Shown: piece by piece, positions 25,342 to 34,586 of the stretch
Numbering within the stretch: position 1 is the stretch's first letter
Layout: each line of letters starts with the position of its first letter
Origin: Leucobacter viscericola
GTDB taxonomy: Bacteria; Actinomycetota; Actinomycetes; Actinomycetales; Microbacteriaceae
Length of the DNA: 64,000 nt
Direction: 5' to 3'
NCBI RefSeq assembly: GCF_011299575.1
Contig: NZ_CP049863.1
Coordinates: 3,162,001-3,226,000 of the forward strand
Notes under the pieces: model-generated
The model's input: the letters and a program-made list of their open reading frames with translations, nothing else
What the model was told of the DNA's origin: nothing
The model's database searches: none
Translations under genes and position numbers: made by a program

Positions 25342-25725
25342 GTCGGCGAGGCCTTTGCGCAGGCCGCGAGAGACCTAGAAGCGTCCCCATCCGGTGGCTC
25401 GACAATGTCGAGAACTGGTGACCAGATTCCTGACCAGAAAATTGCAGGTTGTCCGGCATCACCTGATGGCTCTCGGTAGTGTCGTTGTCACGAGAAACGC
25501 GGAAAAATTCGGTTTCTCGCCCGATCTACGGTCAGGCGCCACGGGCAACGAGTACTACATTGTTCTTGGTTCGGGTCGTGCGCTTGACCCATCAGGAATT
25601 CACCTAAATCACCCTCCAAGAACCGCCATCAACCGTATTAAGCGAACCGCCCGATTCCCTGTAAACACTAGGAATTCGAGAGTTCCCGAGACGATCGGCG
25701 GAGACCGGAGAACAATCGGATCCTC

Positions 25726-25763
25726 TCAAAGGGGTCGTATGTTCAAATCCTGTCAGCTCGACA
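25726..25763 (+). repeat. Degenerate second copy of the tRNA-Pro 3' end, island right boundary
   Basis: It matches the repeat at 13,740-13,778 across GGGGTCG, TTCAAATCCTGTCAG and CTCGAC, with a few changes (GTATG for GCAGG, TC for CC in the acceptor). Together the two copies bracket the three-gene island as direct repeats, the signature of tandem integration at one tRNA. Confidence 0.65.
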
Positions 25764-25768
25764 AAATG

Positions 25769-25810
25769 CCTCGGAACATCGTTGAAATATCAACGGAGTT
25801 CCGGGGCTTT
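25769..25810 (+). terminator. Probable terminator beyond the second tRNA remnant
   Basis: CCTCGGAAC pairs with GTTCCGGGG and an inner CGTTGA/TCAACG stem sits inside, followed by CTTT. It occupies the same place relative to its tRNA remnant as the terminator at 13,804. Confidence 0.5.
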
Positions 25811-26050
25811 GCTGGTTCCGCTGAATGCCTCAGATCCCCGTAGACACGATTCAGACACGATGGCTTTTGCGTAACTATGCAGTGAAGGCCAGCGTCCCTC
25901 CGCATATTGTTGCCACTGCGCCCGAATTTGATGCGTAGATACTCCAACTAGCGCTAAGCTTCCCCCATCTCACATGCAGCGTTGCGCGTGGGCAGAGGGG
26001 AGAAATCTCATGCCACAGGGAATCTCATCACATCCGGTTTCGAGTCTTCA
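25811..26050. other. Non-coding stretch before the MFS gene
   Basis: Short region between the island boundary and the MFS transporter. No convincing frame is seen. With 25,342-25,725, which also shows no credible gene, it makes up the roughly 700-nt gap after the island operon. Confidence 0.5.
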
Positions 26051-27307
26051 ATGAGCACGACACCGCTATCAGCCACCGTTCCACTCACAAAAGTAGGCGC
26101 GAGCTGGTTCACCCTGTTCAGCGTTGCCTGGCTCGTCATCTGGACCGCGCAGCTCACCCCGCTGCAGCTGTTGCTGCCGCTGCAACTTGATACCCCCGAC
26201 AGCGGCACCGGCTGGGTGTCGGGAGTGGTTTCATCGGGCCTTGTGCTCGGGGTTGGTGGTCTCGCCGGAGTCGTCGCCGGGCCAATAGCGGGGGCGCTCT
26301 CTGACCGACGAAACGGATCACAGCGACGCAGGCGGCCCTTCGCCCTCGCCGGAGTGTGGATCACGTCTGTTTGCCTGCTGCTGACGGGCTGGAGTGAGGG
26401 GCCTCTCGCGATCGGCGCTTCCTGGGTTGGCGTGTCGGTCGGGATCGCGATCGCCTCGGCCGCCTTCACCGCAATGATTGCGGATCAGCTGCCACCCCAG
26501 CAGTGGGGAGCCGCATCTTCATCCGCGTCCAGTGCGCAGGCCGTAGGTATTGTGGTTGGTGTTGGGACTGTTGTGCTGCTGGGACTCGGTGTTTTCGAGG
26601 GCTACCTGGTGCTCGCGATCGCGATGGCCGTGTTGGGCACAGCGGCGAGCCTCCTGCTGCCTGATCCAGTCAACAAAGCGCTAGGCGGCGCGGCAACACG
26701 GCAACATAACGAGCCACGCTTCGCGTTCCTGCAAGATAGAGACTTCATGTGGATGCTGAGCGGGCGTCTGACGGTCAACATCGGGAACGCTCTCGGAACG
26801 GCGCTCTTTTTGTTTTTCCTCATGTACGGCATCGGCCAGCATCGCGCCGAAGCCGAAGACAACCTGCTGCTCATCATTGTCGTCTACACCGTGTTTGTTG
26901 TGGGTGCCTCGGTGGTTGCGGGGCTGGTTTCAGACCGCCTGCAGCGTCGACGGTCGCTCACAATCTTGGCGGCCTTGGTGCAGGCGGTTTCGGGGATCCT
27001 GATCACCGTTTCACCTACGTTTACGATGACGCTGGTGGCCGCAGCCCTCATGGGAGTCGGATACGGTGCGTTTATGACCGTGGGCCTGGCTTTCGCCACC
27101 GACCTGTTGCCGAGCGGGCAGAATAACGCCCGTGATCTTGGTGTCGTCAACGTGATTGCAGCGCTCGGGCAATTGCTCGGCCCGATTATCGGGGCGGGGC
27201 TTGTCGCGCTGGTCGGGGGATTCTGGCTCGTGTTTGCTGCCGCAGCGCTGCTCTCGCTTATTGGGGCGGCACTGACCGCCCTAGCGCGAGAGCAGCGCGC
27301 AACATGA
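26051..27307 (+). CDS. MFS transporter
   Basis: This 418-aa protein is a 12-helix major facilitator. Helix 1 is SWFTLFSVAWLVIWTAQL. Loop 2-3 carries the signature motif GALSDRRNGSQRRRR (residues about 77-91), and the matching loop in the second half is GLVSDRLQRRRS. The hydrophobic segments in between read as a drug or sugar efflux carrier; substrate cannot be told. I start at ATG 26,051, because upstream codons of the longer frame run through poor coding sequence. It converges on the sigma factor gene, whose stop is 17 nt away. It is the first ordinary chromosomal gene after the island. Confidence 0.8.
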   Translation: MSTTPLSATVPLTKVGASWFTLFSVAWLVIWTAQLTPLQLLLPLQLDTPDSGTGWVSGVVSSGLVLGVGGLAGVVAGPIAGALSDRRNGSQRRRRPFALAGVWITSVCLLLTGWSEGPLAIGASWVGVSVGIAIASAAFTAMIADQLPPQQWGAASSSASSAQAVGIVVGVGTVVLLGLGVFEGYLVLAIAMAVLGTAASLLLPDPVNKALGGAATRQHNEPRFAFLQDRDFMWMLSGRLTVNIGNALGTALFLFFLMYGIGQHRAEAEDNLLLIIVVYTVFVVGASVVAGLVSDRLQRRRSLTILAALVQAVSGILITVSPTFTMTLVAAALMGVGYGAFMTVGLAFATDLLPSGQNNARDLGVVNVIAALGQLLGPIIGAGLVALVGGFWLVFAAAALLSLIGAALTALAREQRAT

Positions 27308-27324
27308 GGACAACGACGTAGCCG

Positions 27325-28590
27325 CTATTCTGCGAGCTCCCAACCAGGGGTGGTGTCGTCCTCTGGCGTGGTCGGTGCCGGATTACCGTTCGAGTTCGAC
27401 GTGTCTGTCGTATCAGTCGCGTTAGGGGTGTTTGTATCGTTCGGGGTCTCCGGGGGATTCGGTGTATCCACCGGCGGAACGACCTCAGGAACAACCTCGG
27501 GTGCGGGTTCGGGAGCTGGCTCAGGGGCCACCTCTGCCGGCGCTTCAACAGCGGGTGGTTCTGTCACAGGCTTCTCTGTGGGCGCTGATTCTGTAACCAC
27601 GCGTGAAGGTTCAATGCTCGTTGCGCTTGGCTGCGGAGTGGCTTCTGGTTTTGCCATGAGGGCGATGCCCCCGAAGATCGCTCCAGCGGCAACCAACGCG
27701 CTTGCTCCAACAATCGCCAGTTTTGCGCCGCCTGAGATTCCGATTGCGGCGGGAGCGAGGACGGCGGCAGACGCCGCGCTGCCTGAAGAGCCCAAACTCC
27801 AGGAGGCGAGGCCGATCCCCGAGCCGCCCAAGATAATGGGGGCGACAACCGATCGCATCTGATGCCCGACGTCGCTCATCCACTTCACGGACTGGCGGCA
27901 GTCTGCGCACGTTTCAAGGTGCTTACGAACCGCAACACTGTCTCGTTTGCCTGCCTGGCCCCGCACGTAACGGGCGAGCTTTTCAGACATTGCCTTGCAG
28001 TCACCGGCGGGCGCCTGCTCGGTGTGGAGCGTGAGGTAAGCGATTTTGAGGCCGTCGCGGGCGCGCAGCGCCAGCTGCGCGACCGCGTTCGGCCTCATAC
28101 CAATTTGTTCTCCGACCTCTGAGAGGTCAAGTCCCTCGACCTCCAAGGACCACAGCACACTTTGCCACCGCTCGGGGAGGCTTGTGAAGGCAACGTAGAT
28201 GAGCTCGCGCTCACCCATTTTCTCATTGCTGTCGGGCTCTTGTAGCTGGGAGAGATAGTTATCAGCGTCATCAGGGAGGGCAACAGTGTTCGCATCGGCG
28301 GCCTTAATGTGCAGGTTCCGAAGTACCATATTCAGGTAGGCACGGAAGGACTCGGTAGGGCCCTTGCCTCGCTTCAGCACGTCTAGCGTTCGTGCGAAAG
28401 CTTCGCTCAGAAGATCCTCAGCGTCCTGTCGGTCACGCACCAGTCGAACGGCATACTTGATGCCACCCTCGTAGTGCCTGGTGTACAGCTCGGTGAAGGC
28501 GAACCCATCACCGTGCCGCACACGATCACACAGCACAGCATCTGTTGCCGCCCTGCGTTCTTCGACACTCCCTTGTTGTGCGCTTTCCAT
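27325..28590 (-). CDS. ECF sigma factor with fused zinc-finger/transmembrane anti-sigma-like extension
   Basis: This 421-aa protein has sigma region 2 (FTELYTRHYEGGIKYAVRL, then DRQDAEDLLSEAF, residues about 30-65) and sigma region 4 with a helix-turn-helix (LDLSEVGEQIGMRPNAVAQL, about 150-170). It then has a zinc finger HLETCADC (HxxxCxxC, near 220), a membrane segment (LAIVGASALVAAGAIFGGIAL, about 285-305) and a 110-residue Pro/Glu/Thr-rich tail. Such a fusion keeps the sigma tied to the membrane, with the tail probably outside. The start ATG 28,590 has GGGGGG five nt upstream. It lies 23 nt after the adhesin gene, in one operon, and probably controls cell-surface functions. Confidence 0.85.
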   Translation of the reverse strand: MESAQQGSVEERRAATDAVLCDRVRHGDGFAFTELYTRHYEGGIKYAVRLVRDRQDAEDLLSEAFARTLDVLKRGKGPTESFRAYLNMVLRNLHIKAADANTVALPDDADNYLSQLQEPDSNEKMGERELIYVAFTSLPERWQSVLWSLEVEGLDLSEVGEQIGMRPNAVAQLALRARDGLKIAYLTLHTEQAPAGDCKAMSEKLARYVRGQAGKRDSVAVRKHLETCADCRQSVKWMSDVGHQMRSVVAPIILGGSGIGLASWSLGSSGSAASAAVLAPAAIGISGGAKLAIVGASALVAAGAIFGGIALMAKPEATPQPSATSIEPSRVVTESAPTEKPVTEPPAVEAPAEVAPEPAPEPAPEVVPEVVPPVDTPNPPETPNDTNTPNATDTTDTSNSNGNPAPTTPEDDTTPGWELAE

Positions 28591-28613
28591 GTTGCCCCCC
28601 ATGAGCTACTTAC

Positions 28614-31600
28614 CTAACTACGTTTGCTTCTACGTCTTGCACCAAGAACCAGACCCATGATGACCAGCGCGAAGCTGAGAACAGCGAGCAGCGTGATGCT
28701 GCCACCCGTGACTGCAAGGCTGCCCGATCCCGCATTCGCAGAATCTCCACCCGTCGGATCGCCAGGATTCGTCGACGGGTTTGTGCCGCCGGGCTTCACC
28801 GGGTTGGTTTTCGGGGGAGTGGGCTTGTCAGCCTGCACCTTGAAGGTGTTCACGGCCGTGATGCTCAGCTCTTGCAGTGACGAAGGCGATCCTTCTGTCA
28901 CAACAACGGCCTGGTCGTAAGAACCGAAATCGACCGTGTGCTTCACAGCGCTTCCCGCATCGGTTTCCGCCGCGAAGCAGTGAGTGCCGAGGGGTAGCTT
29001 GCGTGGGCCACCGTTTTCATCGACCATGTTCTTCTTCTGGCCAACTTTGATCTTGACGGTTCCTGAGTAGAGCGTCGAAATAACACTCTCGCCGTTCTCA
29101 AGGGTCTCGGGCACCTGGCAGGTGATGAGCACTGAGAAGACCTCATCCTTGACCTGGTCGAGAGCCTTTTCCGGGCCAGCACCCTTCTTAGTGAGGCTAA
29201 GCGCGCCCGCCGAGTAGTAGTTGGTTAGCGAGGCCACCACGGTGTTCTCGGGAATAGCGCCTTCTGCTGCTTTCTTAACCACCGTCACGGTTGTGGGATC
29301 GGCCGTCTTGTCGGCCTTGCCCTTTACCTTTTCGGTGATCTTGCAGACGGTACCGAGAGGAAGGTCGGTGATCGGTTCTGAAGTGACGCTTGTGGCGCCC
29401 TGCGGAACCGTCAGCTCGACATCGTCAACCGGCACGGCCGTTCCACGAACCTGGCAGTCAAGGGCGAACTTGAGCTCGTTGCCGTAGGCGAACGGGTCAA
29501 CACCAACACCCTCGAGCTGCTTGGTGATCACAATTCCACCGGTTGCCTCAACTGCAAGGTCAAGGGTGAGGTTGGTGAAGTCGTCGCCGAGAAGCGGGTT
29601 GTCGATCATGCCGGCGACGTCGTCGCCGAGCGGTCCGTTGCCCGTCACGTTCGGCGGGTCAATATCTGCCGAGAGGGTGAGGAGGCCCGCGCTGCGAAGA
29701 CCACCGTCGGGCATCTCTTCGTTGTTATTGTCGATGTCCTCGTTAAAGTTCGTGTTCGGGTCCGACTGCACACCGTGAGGCGAAGCGTGGAATCCATACA
29801 GGGGCCCACCCTTGGCAAACTGGTCTGCCGGAACGCGAACGTAGTAGTCGCCAATATCGAGCTTGTTTGCGACCCAGCGGCCGTTGGCATTTGTCGTCAC
29901 GGTCTGTACAACCGTCTCGACTCCGCCACTCACCCGAACAACCTCGACCTTTACCCCGGCCGGAGCGCCGGTGTCGACCGCGGGGTTGAACACGCCGTCT
30001 TCATCGTTGTCCTGCCAGATCAGGTCACCGATGCTGAAGCCCAGCACCTGCGTGTACGGCTCGTTTGAAACGACGGGCTGCGTTGCGTAGGTTTCCGACC
30101 AGACCGCGAACATACCAACGTACAGGTTGGCGGCCGCGTTGCCGTGTGCGGTGAGCGACACGGTGGCGGAGACGAGGGTCTGCGCTTCGAGGCTGTCTGC
30201 CTGAATGAACCGGATGGCGGTGACATCACCGATGTCTGCCGGGCACCCTGCCGATCCAAAGTCAGCCTGCTTGCACCAGACGGTGCTTCCGCCTGCGAGC
30301 TTGTTCGACGGGTCGTTGGCCAGATCAGAAACGGTGTCTGACGCGGCAGAGGTGTAGTACCAGTCACCTGCGAGTTCACCCGTCATGCTGCCCGTTGCAA
30401 CGGGCTTGGCGGGGAAGTCTGTCAGCTTCAGCGTTCCGGCGTAGTCCGAGCCGTAGGTGTGGCGCGATGACTCGTAACCGGCTTTGTTGTCACCGGTCTT
30501 GGGGAACACGAAGATGCTGTCAGTGGGCATGATCTTTGCGCCCGAGGCCGTGTTGCCCCAGTTCAGGGACCACTTCTGAGTCTGATCGGTGACGTTGATG
30601 CGCTGATCAACATCCATCTCAACCTGTAGGCCCTCAGGGGCGTACATGATGACACCGCGGGTTGCCTGGTGGAACTGCTTCTTGTAGATCACGTTGTCGG
30701 CGGTCACATCGGCAGTGTTGACGAGCGTTGAACCCGAGGCTACGAACTTTGAGCCGGAGGTACAAACGTCGATTGAAGGCAGCGTATCGCTCGCGGGCCT
30801 GTCGCCGTAGGTCCAGGTCAGGGTTGTTAGACCCTTGCTGCTGGTGCCGAGGATCGGTCCGCTGACTCCTTCTGGGGTCACGGTGCAGTCGGGCTCGTAC
30901 TTGAGCGACGCGGGAAGCGTGTCAACGACCTTGAGGTCGCGAGCCTTCGCTGACGGAACGTTTGACGACACGTAGGGCGACAGCGTCCAGGTGAACTTGT
31001 CACCGGCGTTTGTCGTGTTGAGCTTGTCGTCACCTGACGCGTCTTGGTTGGCGGTCTTCTTGATACCGAGTGCGACGTCCTGGAACGCGAGACGGTCACC
31101 TCGGGCGCTAGCGCCGGTGTGAGTGTTGGGATCGTACGGTGACGGGTTCTTGTACCCGCCGTTGGCGCGGCTGCCGGTGAAGTTGGCCAGGATCACACCC
31201 GACTTGATTGCCTCACCGTCGTTGGGTCCGCCGTAGAAGTTCACACGGGTGTCGAGTCGCGCGCGCATCATGAGCGAAACGCCCGCGTCGAGCTGGTTGT
31301 TCTTTGGCGTCACGCGGATCATGGCAACGTCGGCCAGGTTCCAGCCGTCGGCAACAGGATTGGTGCTGAAGACCATGTCTCCGCGCGCAGCCGCTGCGGT
31401 TCCACAGTCCTGCGCTGCGAGTCGCTGGGCAGTCCAGTCACCCGTGTAGCGTCCCGTCTCGGAGTTGTAGGCCAGCATGAGCGGGTTGTTCCACGAGCCA
31501 CCCTTGGTGAGCTTGCCGTATTCAACGGTGATGCCCTCCGAAGCCGGGTCAAATGCGTGCTTGGTTGCCGCGCCACCGGGAGTCGCGAGAGACAGCGACG

Positions 31601-33782
31601 CGAGGAGTCCCTTTGACGGGCCACCCGAGAAGGGAGTCAGCGTCTGCACCGAGTTGTCCCAGACGTCACAGACCTGGGCGTTGGCAACAGGAACCGTGCC
31701 GGTGGTGTTGTTCGCACTGATGTAGGTGAACATTCCCTCGTCACCGGTCGTCAGGCCGTCACCCAGCAACCAGCCCGAGAGGCCGGTGGGGATGATTTCT
31801 TCGGTGTTCTTGAAGTCGGGGCTCGGTGCACCGTTGGCGTGAACCGTGAGGGGATCACCCGAGGCGGGGATCTTTCCGTAGGCCTTTACGAGGGCGCCGC
31901 TTGCGCGGACATCGAGATTGTGGGTGACGCAGTTATCGCCGCTGGCCTTCGAGCCATCCCAGCCGGGCTCGTTGCCGCCACCGAAGTTCTTGACGCCGCC
32001 GGGGGAAACCGGCTCAAAGTCGGTGTAGCAGTTCGTGACGCTGTAGACGCCGTTGACCAGGGGATCGCCGTCTTTCCAGCCGACGAGAGCGGGGTTGTTT
32101 GCCTTGTTCGCCTTCATGAGGGCTGACAGTGGGTAGGCAACGGTAACGCGACCAACGCTCGCGAGTGCGTGAGCACCCATCGAGTTGGTGCGGTCCATGG
32201 AAGTGGTCGGTACGGAGGCGAGCGTTGTGTCTGCGCCCGTCACCTTGACACCGAACGAACCTGAGGCGTTGACTGCGCTATCGCACGCGTAACCGCTCGT
32301 CTGAAGCTGGTTGTCGGCGCGGTCAACACCCGCTGCAACCGCCTGGGGCAGGAGCCACGACTTGGAGTAGGTGTCGTTCAGCGGGCCACAGTATCCCGGG
32401 GCCGGAGCTGCGCCGTACTTGGCCAACTCGGGGTCGATCAGGTCGCGGAACTCGAAGGAGCTGCCAATCGACTGCTGTCCCTTCTTGCCGCCGTATCCTT
32501 CGATAACGGCCGAGTAGGTGACGAGCAGGGTGTCTTCAACCTTGCCAGTGACGGGGTTCTTGATCGGGTAGATGCCTGCGATCAGCTGCACGCCGCCCTG
32601 GGGATCCTCATCGTTGTGGCGCTTAACCAGGTTGAACCGTGGGGCTGCAGACACCTCGATGGGGTCGATGTCGAACTGCTTACTGGGAAGCGCGTCGTTG
32701 CTGGCCGAGTATGCGATGGCGGAGGTCTCAAACGACGAGCCGTTGGGGGATTCGCCCGTGGTCAGAATATTGATGCCGAAGGGGCGAGCCGAGCCCGCGT
32801 CGATGGGGCCGACGTTACAGATAAGTCGCTGGTCGCCGTTTGCCTCGACAATGATCTTTGACATGACCGAACGGTCGATGCGGCAGAGGGTGGGAACCTG
32901 CGCGGCTCCGGTCACCTGAAAGTTGACCTTGGCACCGTCGGTTGCCTTGAGGAGAACCTCGAGGATCACGTCACCAACGGGCAGCAGCTTGTCGTCAACG
33001 CCCTTCTGGAGGTTTGTGGCCGCCACGGTGTAGGCGATGCTCGTGAGGTCGTTGGTTGCCACGCGGTTGTCGTAGAGCGAGCAGTCGTTGCCCGGCTCGG
33101 CCGTCGGGCAGACGCCGTTGACATCGGGAAGCGTGTCAGTTCCGGTGACGATCCCGCCGCCGTTGGGCAGGCTCGTGTCGGTGCTCGCAAGTCCCAGGGA
33201 CAACTGGGGAACAGGGCGCAGGCCGCCGTTGACGGCGACGGAAGATCCGCCCGTGACCGTTACGGGAGCGATCGCCGTGTGCAGGGTGGGGGGAGCTTCC
33301 GCCTGACCGACCAGGTCGGAGTGGGGAGTGGTCGGCATGATCCAGCGATAGTTCTGCGACGGCGCAACGGCGCGAACGGTGTACGCACCGTCTGCGATGC
33401 CCTTAAACAGGTACTGTCCGTCATTGTCAGTCGTGGTGCTGGCTACAGACTTGCCGCTTGAGTCGAGGAGCTCGATTGTGACGCCGGAGCGGCCCGCAGA
33501 CTCGAGGCCGGCCGCGGCAACGTTCGGGTCACCAAAGGACTCGGTCGATCCCAGAACATTGCCGTCCTGTGCACCGTTCCCGTTGAGGTCGATCCAGATA
33601 GTGCCGTGCACACCCTCGGATACCTGGCCCGGCTGAACCGCCGTGACCGGGGTGGGGTCAGCGTTTGCCGCCTCCTGAATAAAAGGCGTTGCGGTCAGTA
33701 CAGAGGCAATGAGTCCTGTGCTCAGTGCCATCGCGATCATTGACCCAAAGTTGCGGCGTCTACCGGATCCCCGTCTGGGCAT
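28614..33782 (-). CDS. Giant SdrD-like cell-wall surface protein with LAVTG sorting signal
   Basis: This 1,722-aa secreted protein begins at ATG 33,782 with a basic start (MPRRGSGRRRNFG) and a signal peptide (SMIAMALSTGLIASVLTATPF). The first B-like domain opens VHGTIWIDLNGNGAQDGN. The central 1,100 residues are repeated beta-sandwich modules. A second SdrD B-type domain (GDLIWQDNDEDGVFNPA, calcium-loop-like) lies near 1,330, followed by two DUF5979-like domains (GGIVITKQLEGVG and ALSLTKKGAG). The Pro/Thr-rich wall spanner ends in SLAVTGG, a membrane helix and RRRSKRS, read as a class E-type sortase signal. It is likely an adhesin or fibre. No strong ribosome site is seen. The ECF sigma gene follows. 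Confidence 0.8.
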   Translation of the reverse strand: MPRRGSGRRRNFGSMIAMALSTGLIASVLTATPFIQEAANADPTPVTAVQPGQVSEGVHGTIWIDLNGNGAQDGNVLGSTESFGDPNVAAAGLESAGRSGVTIELLDSSGKSVASTTTDNDGQYLFKGIADGAYTVRAVAPSQNYRWIMPTTPHSDLVGQAEAPPTLHTAIAPVTVTGGSSVAVNGGLRPVPQLSLGLASTDTSLPNGGGIVTGTDTLPDVNGVCPTAEPGNDCSLYDNRVATNDLTSIAYTVAATNLQKGVDDKLLPVGDVILEVLLKATDGAKVNFQVTGAAQVPTLCRIDRSVMSKIIVEANGDQRLICNVGPIDAGSARPFGINILTTGESPNGSSFETSAIAYSASNDALPSKQFDIDPIEVSAAPRFNLVKRHNDEDPQGGVQLIAGIYPIKNPVTGKVEDTLLVTYSAVIEGYGGKKGQQSIGSSFEFRDLIDPELAKYGAAPAPGYCGPLNDTYSKSWLLPQAVAAGVDRADNQLQTSGYACDSAVNASGSFGVKVTGADTTLASVPTTSMDRTNSMGAHALASVGRVTVAYPLSALMKANKANNPALVGWKDGDPLVNGVYSVTNCYTDFEPVSPGGVKNFGGGNEPGWDGSKASGDNCVTHNLDVRASGALVKAYGKIPASGDPLTVHANGAPSPDFKNTEEIIPTGLSGWLLGDGLTTGDEGMFTYISANNTTGTVPVANAQVCDVWDNSVQTLTPFSGGPSKGLLASLSLATPGGAATKHAFDPASEGITVEYGKLTKGGSWNNPLMLAYNSETGRYTGDWTAQRLAAQDCGTAAAARGDMVFSTNPVADGWNLADVAMIRVTPKNNQLDAGVSLMMRARLDTRVNFYGGPNDGEAIKSGVILANFTGSRANGGYKNPSPYDPNTHTGASARGDRLAFQDVALGIKKTANQDASGDDKLNTTNAGDKFTWTLSPYVSSNVPSAKARDLKVVDTLPASLKYEPDCTVTPEGVSGPILGTSSKGLTTLTWTYGDRPASDTLPSIDVCTSGSKFVASGSTLVNTADVTADNVIYKKQFHQATRGVIMYAPEGLQVEMDVDQRINVTDQTQKWSLNWGNTASGAKIMPTDSIFVFPKTGDNKAGYESSRHTYGSDYAGTLKLTDFPAKPVATGSMTGELAGDWYYTSAASDTVSDLANDPSNKLAGGSTVWCKQADFGSAGCPADIGDVTAIRFIQADSLEAQTLVSATVSLTAHGNAAANLYVGMFAVWSETYATQPVVSNEPYTQVLGFSIGDLIWQDNDEDGVFNPAVDTGAPAGVKVEVVRVSGGVETVVQTVTTNANGRWVANKLDIGDYYVRVPADQFAKGGPLYGFHASPHGVQSDPNTNFNEDIDNNNEEMPDGGLRSAGLLTLSADIDPPNVTGNGPLGDDVAGMIDNPLLGDDFTNLTLDLAVEATGGIVITKQLEGVGVDPFAYGNELKFALDCQVRGTAVPVDDVELTVPQGATSVTSEPITDLPLGTVCKITEKVKGKADKTADPTTVTVVKKAAEGAIPENTVVASLTNYYSAGALSLTKKGAGPEKALDQVKDEVFSVLITCQVPETLENGESVISTLYSGTVKIKVGQKKNMVDENGGPRKLPLGTHCFAAETDAGSAVKHTVDFGSYDQAVVVTEGSPSSLQELSITAVNTFKVQADKPTPPKTNPVKPGGTNPSTNPGDPTGGDSANAGSGSLAVTGGSITLLAVLSFALVIMGLVLGARRRSKRS

Positions 33783-33816
33783 GAAGCTATTTTTCGTTAG
33801 CAATGCGGTCCCTACT

Positions 33817-33830
33817 ATTATTCCAATAAT
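33817..33830. promoter_or_regulatory. Inverted repeat upstream of the adhesin gene
   Basis: ATTATT-CC-AATAAT lies 35 nt before the adhesin ATG. It could be an operator or part of an AT-rich -10 region for the adhesin-sigma operon. Confidence 0.35.
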
Positions 33831-34058
33831 GGCGCGCGCACAGCAGCATTTCGGTGCCCAATACACCGAGCTGTGACGCATCTCAGCATTAAAGGATCTG
33901 AAAACCCGCCCTCTATTACGGGAGTTCTTCAACGAATTTCGCGGCCGCTAAAAAAGCTTGCCCCTTCCCCGGGCAGACACGCGAATGCAGCTGTATGTTT
34001 CCACAAAAGCCAACTAAATAATACGCTCGCTACCGTAAGGGCGGCTGTGAGCCCTGGC

Positions 34059-34541
34059 TTAAGCGTGTGGGGCAGGATCCGTCACATCCGCAACCTGCGC
34101 GTCTAGCGCATCAATAACATCTTTGGCAGCCAGCGTCGCGGCAACACCGTGCGCTCCCGCGCCAATTGAGACGGCAGCCCCGGTCACACGCGAATCCGCG
34201 ATAACGGGCCAGGCTCGCAGCGAGCCGAAGGGGGTAATGGTGCCGCGTTCATACCCGGTGACCTCTTGCGCGACATCTTTATCGGGCATCGAAAGCCGTG
34301 TGACGCCAAGTAAAGCGCGTAGTTTTGGCCAGGAAATCTGCCGGTCGCCGGGAACCAGCACAAACAGAAAGTCGTCGTCGCCTCTCCGCACCACGAGGGT
34401 CTTGATGATCTGCGAAGGCTCTACGCCTCTGGCTTGAGCCGCTTCCTCAAGTGACCTGACCTGGCCGTGCCGCGTCACGGTAAAGGGGACACCAGACGCT
34501 TCGAACGCTTCCGCTGCCCGACGCTCGGATTCTTCGCTCAT
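34059..34541 (-). CDS. YbaK/EbsC-type aminoacyl-tRNA deacylase
   Basis: This 160-aa protein matches the YbaK/ProX editing fold, which clears mischarged aminoacyl-tRNA (commonly Cys- or Ala-tRNA-Pro). Key segments are GVEPSQIIKTLVVR (the conserved lysine of the active pocket), FLFVLVPGDRQISW, YERGTITPFG (the conserved GxxxPFG loop, near residue 94) and VSIGAGAHGVAA near 128. ATG 34,541 is the start. The gene is divergent from the DUF4352-like lipoprotein gene, with 45 bp between the starts. Confidence 0.85.
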   Translation of the reverse strand: MSEESERRAAEAFEASGVPFTVTRHGQVRSLEEAAQARGVEPSQIIKTLVVRRGDDDFLFVLVPGDRQISWPKLRALLGVTRLSMPDKDVAQEVTGYERGTITPFGSLRAWPVIADSRVTGAAVSIGAGAHGVAATLAAKDVIDALDAQVADVTDPAPHA

Positions 34542-34586
34542 GAGGCCGACTATAGTCGCCTCGCATTCAATGGCAGTATTACACGT

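Noticed and set aside
25394-25843. 149-aa frame after the island operon
   Set aside because: It reads across the tRNA-derived repeat and its terminator, so it is unlikely to be coding.
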